A stretch of DNA of 64,000 nt, taken from Vibrio nitrifigilis. GTDB taxonomy: Bacteria; Pseudomonadota; Gammaproteobacteria; Enterobacterales; Vibrionaceae. A program made the translations under genes and the position numbers. The DNA lies in assembly GCF_015686695.1 (NCBI RefSeq), contig NZ_JADPMR010000004.1, positions 1,116,001 to 1,180,000 of the forward strand, given 5' to 3'. Shown here in pieces: positions 62,147-64,000 of this stretch. Each line of letters begins with the position of its first letter. Within the stretch, counting starts at the first letter, position 1. Below the pieces are notes generated by a model. That model was not told the origin of the DNA, made no database searches, and saw only the letters and a list, made by a program, of their open reading frames with translations.

Positions 62147-62779
62147 TTATCGAGTGTTCGCCGTAACCCACAGGATTAAAGCGTCTTCTTCACTTGTCGA
62201 AACGAGCATATGCCCCATCGTAGCATCGTAATAAACGCTGTCCCCTGTCATTAATTCTACTGGCTCATAAAATTCAGAATAGAACATCACAGAACCTTCC
62301 AAGATCAAAAGAAACTCTTCACCATCATGACGAATCCAGTCACGATATTCGTCAAATGCCCTAGCGCGCACACGACTTTTAAATGGCATCATCTTTTTAT
62401 TCGACAACTGTGTGGCGAGTAACTCATGTTCATACGTTTGAGTAGGATGCGGCTTTCCTGAGCCTTTACGCGTAATATCTCTACGGCCTGTTGCAATAAT
62501 TTTTTGTGGTGGTTCAAATAGTTGAGGCATATCTATCTGTAACCCAAACGCTAATTTTTGCATCGCTTGGAAAGTTGGAGAAATCTGTTCATTTTCAATT
62601 TTACTTAGTGTAGAACGAGCGAGTCCAGTTCGTTGACTAGCCTCTTCTAAGGTTAAGCCCAGTTCTCCACGAATGGTTTTGATCCGCTCCCCTAAACGTA
62701 ATGGCTCAATATTTGGTGCTTCACTTGCTTCTCTGGCTAGTGTCATTGAGGGGTATTCATCAAAAATATTATCGGACAT
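62147..62779 (-). CDS. XRE-family regulator with C-terminal cupin domain
   Basis: 210 residues. HTH at about 30-85 (LGERIKTIRGELGLTLEEAS, RTGLARSTLSKIENEQISPT), then a cupin near 130-205: HDGEEFLLILEGSVMFYSE, LMTGDSVYYDATMGHML. This HTH-cupin design serves small-molecule sensing. It sits between the divergent gcvT and gcvH arms with its own terminator; control of glycine cleavage is the obvious guess but is not shown by the sequence. ATG at 62779. Confidence 0.87.
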   Translation of the reverse strand: MSDNIFDEYPSMTLAREASEAPNIEPLRLGERIKTIRGELGLTLEEASQRTGLARSTLSKIENEQISPTFQAMQKLAFGLQIDMPQLFEPPQKIIATGRRDITRKGSGKPHPTQTYEHELLATQLSNKKMMPFKSRVRARAFDEYRDWIRHDGEEFLLILEGSVMFYSEFYEPVELMTGDSVYYDATMGHMLVSTSEEDALILWVTANTR

Positions 62780-63008
62780 GATTTCTTCAACTTATTGTTA
62801 GGCGTATATTTACGAAGCAGTAATACACTTTCATTATTGATGCTCATAGTATGCCTTAATCCTAGCGCATGCTTCACCTTATGAACATAAGTTTCCTATA
62901 AGAAACTTTTCTATTGATCATTGTTACCACACCGAGTATGTTATCAACTTATTGGTGAATAATGCACAAAGGTAAGTTCGAATAACTTATCGTGATGCAG
63001 TTACCAAA

Positions 63009-63045
63009 CGCCGAAGCCCCCCGATTATCGGTGAAAACTTCGGCG
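63009..63045. other. Nested hairpin upstream of gcvH
   Basis: Outer stem CGCCGAAG / CTTCGGCG (8 bp, perfect) enclosing an inner CCGA / TCGG stem-loop with a short C-tract and GTGAAAA joint. No U-run on either strand, so it looks like a structured RNA element or binding site rather than a terminator. Confidence 0.6.
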
Positions 63046-63318
63046 ATAAACTATTTATCAGTGATGTAAAGTGGATAAATAGAGCGAAGGAAGCTAAAAA
63101 AGATTATGGATAATCCGGCTCTGAAAAGTGATATAACACCTCTCACATTTGATTTCAGAGTATGCACTAAATCTTAACGATGGGTGCACCACGACTGTTC
63201 AAATATTCAAATCTGATACATAGCGTTATTCATCTTCAATATCGAGATGTCCACACGCTTGCCTCGTTCTTATTCTCTGCTTCTATCATTGCCATAATGA
63301 GGTTAAAAGCCAAAGGCT

Positions 63319-63334
63319 ACGCAAACGATTACTT
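63319..63334. promoter_or_regulatory. PurR-like box upstream of gcvH
   Basis: ACGCAAACGATTACTT matches the PurR consensus with one mismatch at the central T. About 380 bp before the gcvH start. Confidence 0.65.
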
Positions 63335-63712
63335 AATTATTGTGCCTAACTGGCATGGCATAAATCGGTGATCAAAGGCACAAACATGATGGCATATCTG
63401 TTGCAAACTGATTTTATTCAATCAACCGATTTTACGCTGCCATCGGTTTTAACTAGGAAATTTTACGAAGATCACAGGACGTAACCCTGAACTATTTTTC
63501 GATAAAAAAGCACCTATGCTTAGCGTAGATCTTAACAGTCAATAATGCTGTTCATGCCCATTAAGCAAACAGTAAAACAATAGTTTTCAACCGGTAAGTG
63601 GTCGAGCAAAGTGCAACAACAGAACATCACAACATGGTCATTTGGGCGCTTTGGCCTAGCGGCTCACTTTACTTAACCCTATTTATCGATACGTTATTTT
63701 GGAGATTTAGCA

Positions 63713-64000
63713 ATGGACAAAACACTGAAGTTCACAGACAGCCATGAATGGGTTCGCGATAACGGTGACGGTACTGCCACCATCGGTATCTCTGAGCATG
63801 CCCAAGAAATGCTTGGTGATGTGGTCTTTGTTGAACTACCTGAAGTAGATAGCGACATTGATGCAGGCGATGCATTCTCTTTGGTCGAATCTGTGAAAGC
63901 AGCGTCCGATATCTATGCGCCTGTTTCTGGCACTATTGTTGAAGTAAACCAGGATCTAGAAGATAGCCCGGAATTGGTTAACTCAGAACCTTACGATGGT
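63713..64000 (+). CDS. gcvH: Glycine cleavage system H protein (3' end outside the window)
   Basis: First 96 codons. ATG at 63713 behind GGAG. Protein begins MDKTLKFTDSHEWVRDNGDG, continues GISEHAQEMLGDVVFVELP and holds the lipoyl-lysine motif SLVESVKAASD (lysine at about residue 62), then YAPVSGTIVEVN. It carries the aminomethyl group between the P and T proteins. The rest, and presumably further glycine-cleavage genes, run off the right edge. Confidence 0.97.
   Translation, partial: MDKTLKFTDSHEWVRDNGDGTATIGISEHAQEMLGDVVFVELPEVDSDIDAGDAFSLVESVKAASDIYAPVSGTIVEVNQDLEDSPELVNSEPYDG

Larger units (their letters stand above)
62780..63712. other. Long region between the regulator and gcvH
   Basis: About 930 bp. 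It holds a nested GC-rich hairpin (63009-63045) and a PurR-like box (63319-63334), then about 380 bp of leader to gcvH. I looked for glycine-riboswitch landmarks in it and did not find the tandem-aptamer pattern. A 63-codon frame at 63180-63371 has no ribosome site or recognisable product and is not called. Confidence 0.6.

Noticed and set aside
63180..63371. 63-codon frame between the XRE regulator and gcvH
   Set aside because: No ribosome site, no recognisable domain, and it overlaps the PurR-like box.

Overview
The window looks like a stretch of a Vibrionaceae (Vibrio-type) genome. The pointers are a head-to-head gcvT / gcvH glycine-cleavage locus with an XRE-cupin regulator between them, the mtlA-mtlD-mtlR mannitol operon behind several CRP-like sites, ravA-viaA, a FabV-type enoyl reductase, a trypsin-like protease with a GlyGly-CTERM tail (type II secretion plus rhombosortase), and tesA facing ybbA-ybbP. 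Several of these sit on the second chromosome in vibrios as I remember them, so chromosome 2 is a plausible but unproven origin. I saw no rRNA, tRNA, CRISPR array, prophage or intact insertion sequence.

Layout. 1-5.7 kb: end of an amidohydrolase, a bacterial carnitine/choline acyltransferase, a DJ-1/PfpI protein facing an HxlR regulator, and a secreted PL9-type pectate lyase. 6-12 kb: a PheC-like periplasmic protein and LysR regulator diverging from a coniferyl-aldehyde-type dehydrogenase and a second DJ-1-family protein, then a luciferase-like monooxygenase and a sugar-phosphate phosphatase. 12-19.9 kb: mannitol PTS operon, a polyol dehydrogenase, YqgA and a GNAT. 19.9-24.5 kb: a BCCT transporter plus CocE-type hydrolase, divergent from a LysR gene. 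24.5-33.3 kb: viaA-ravA, NUDIX, TetR, RhlE-type helicase, ACP phosphodiesterase, a 38-residue protein and a TyrP-like permease with a TyrR-like box. 33.6-41.7 kb: GT90 glycosyltransferase, an outer-membrane barrel candidate, a siderophore receptor with a Fur-like box, GlpQ, an unknown membrane protein and galE. 42-53 kb: FAD oxidoreductase, ybbP-ybbA / tesA, fabV, an ABC-class ATPase, a DnaJ-related protein, yjdF and cutA. 53-64 kb: HAD phosphatase, unknown protein, CreA lipoprotein, gsk, a PAS-GGDEF-EAL protein, the secreted protease, gcvT, regulator and the start of gcvH.

The clearest structure not explained by genes is a dispersed repeat. Four copies, each exactly 266 bp from a TATACCCAA end to a TTGGGTATA end, lie at 5768, 34719, 41932 and 57115, in both orientations and mostly at gene 3' ends. 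Shorter or degenerate relatives lie at 12208, 29493, 47766, 49288 and 54834. It behaves like a non-autonomous MITE-type element. One copy supplies the stop codon and last residues of a gene, and another separates a gene from its terminator.

Regulatory logic that can be read directly: two PurR-like boxes flank the gcv regulator gene (one exact match to the consensus I know, one with a single mismatch), which ties glycine cleavage to purine demand. CRP-like sites precede mtlA, a TyrR-like box precedes tyrP, a Fur-like box precedes the siderophore receptor, and two perfect inverted repeats lie at divergent LysR loci. A 51-bp cluster of four DnaA-box-like 9-mers at 43965-44015 is unexplained. All family assignments come from reading motifs by eye; no database search was run.
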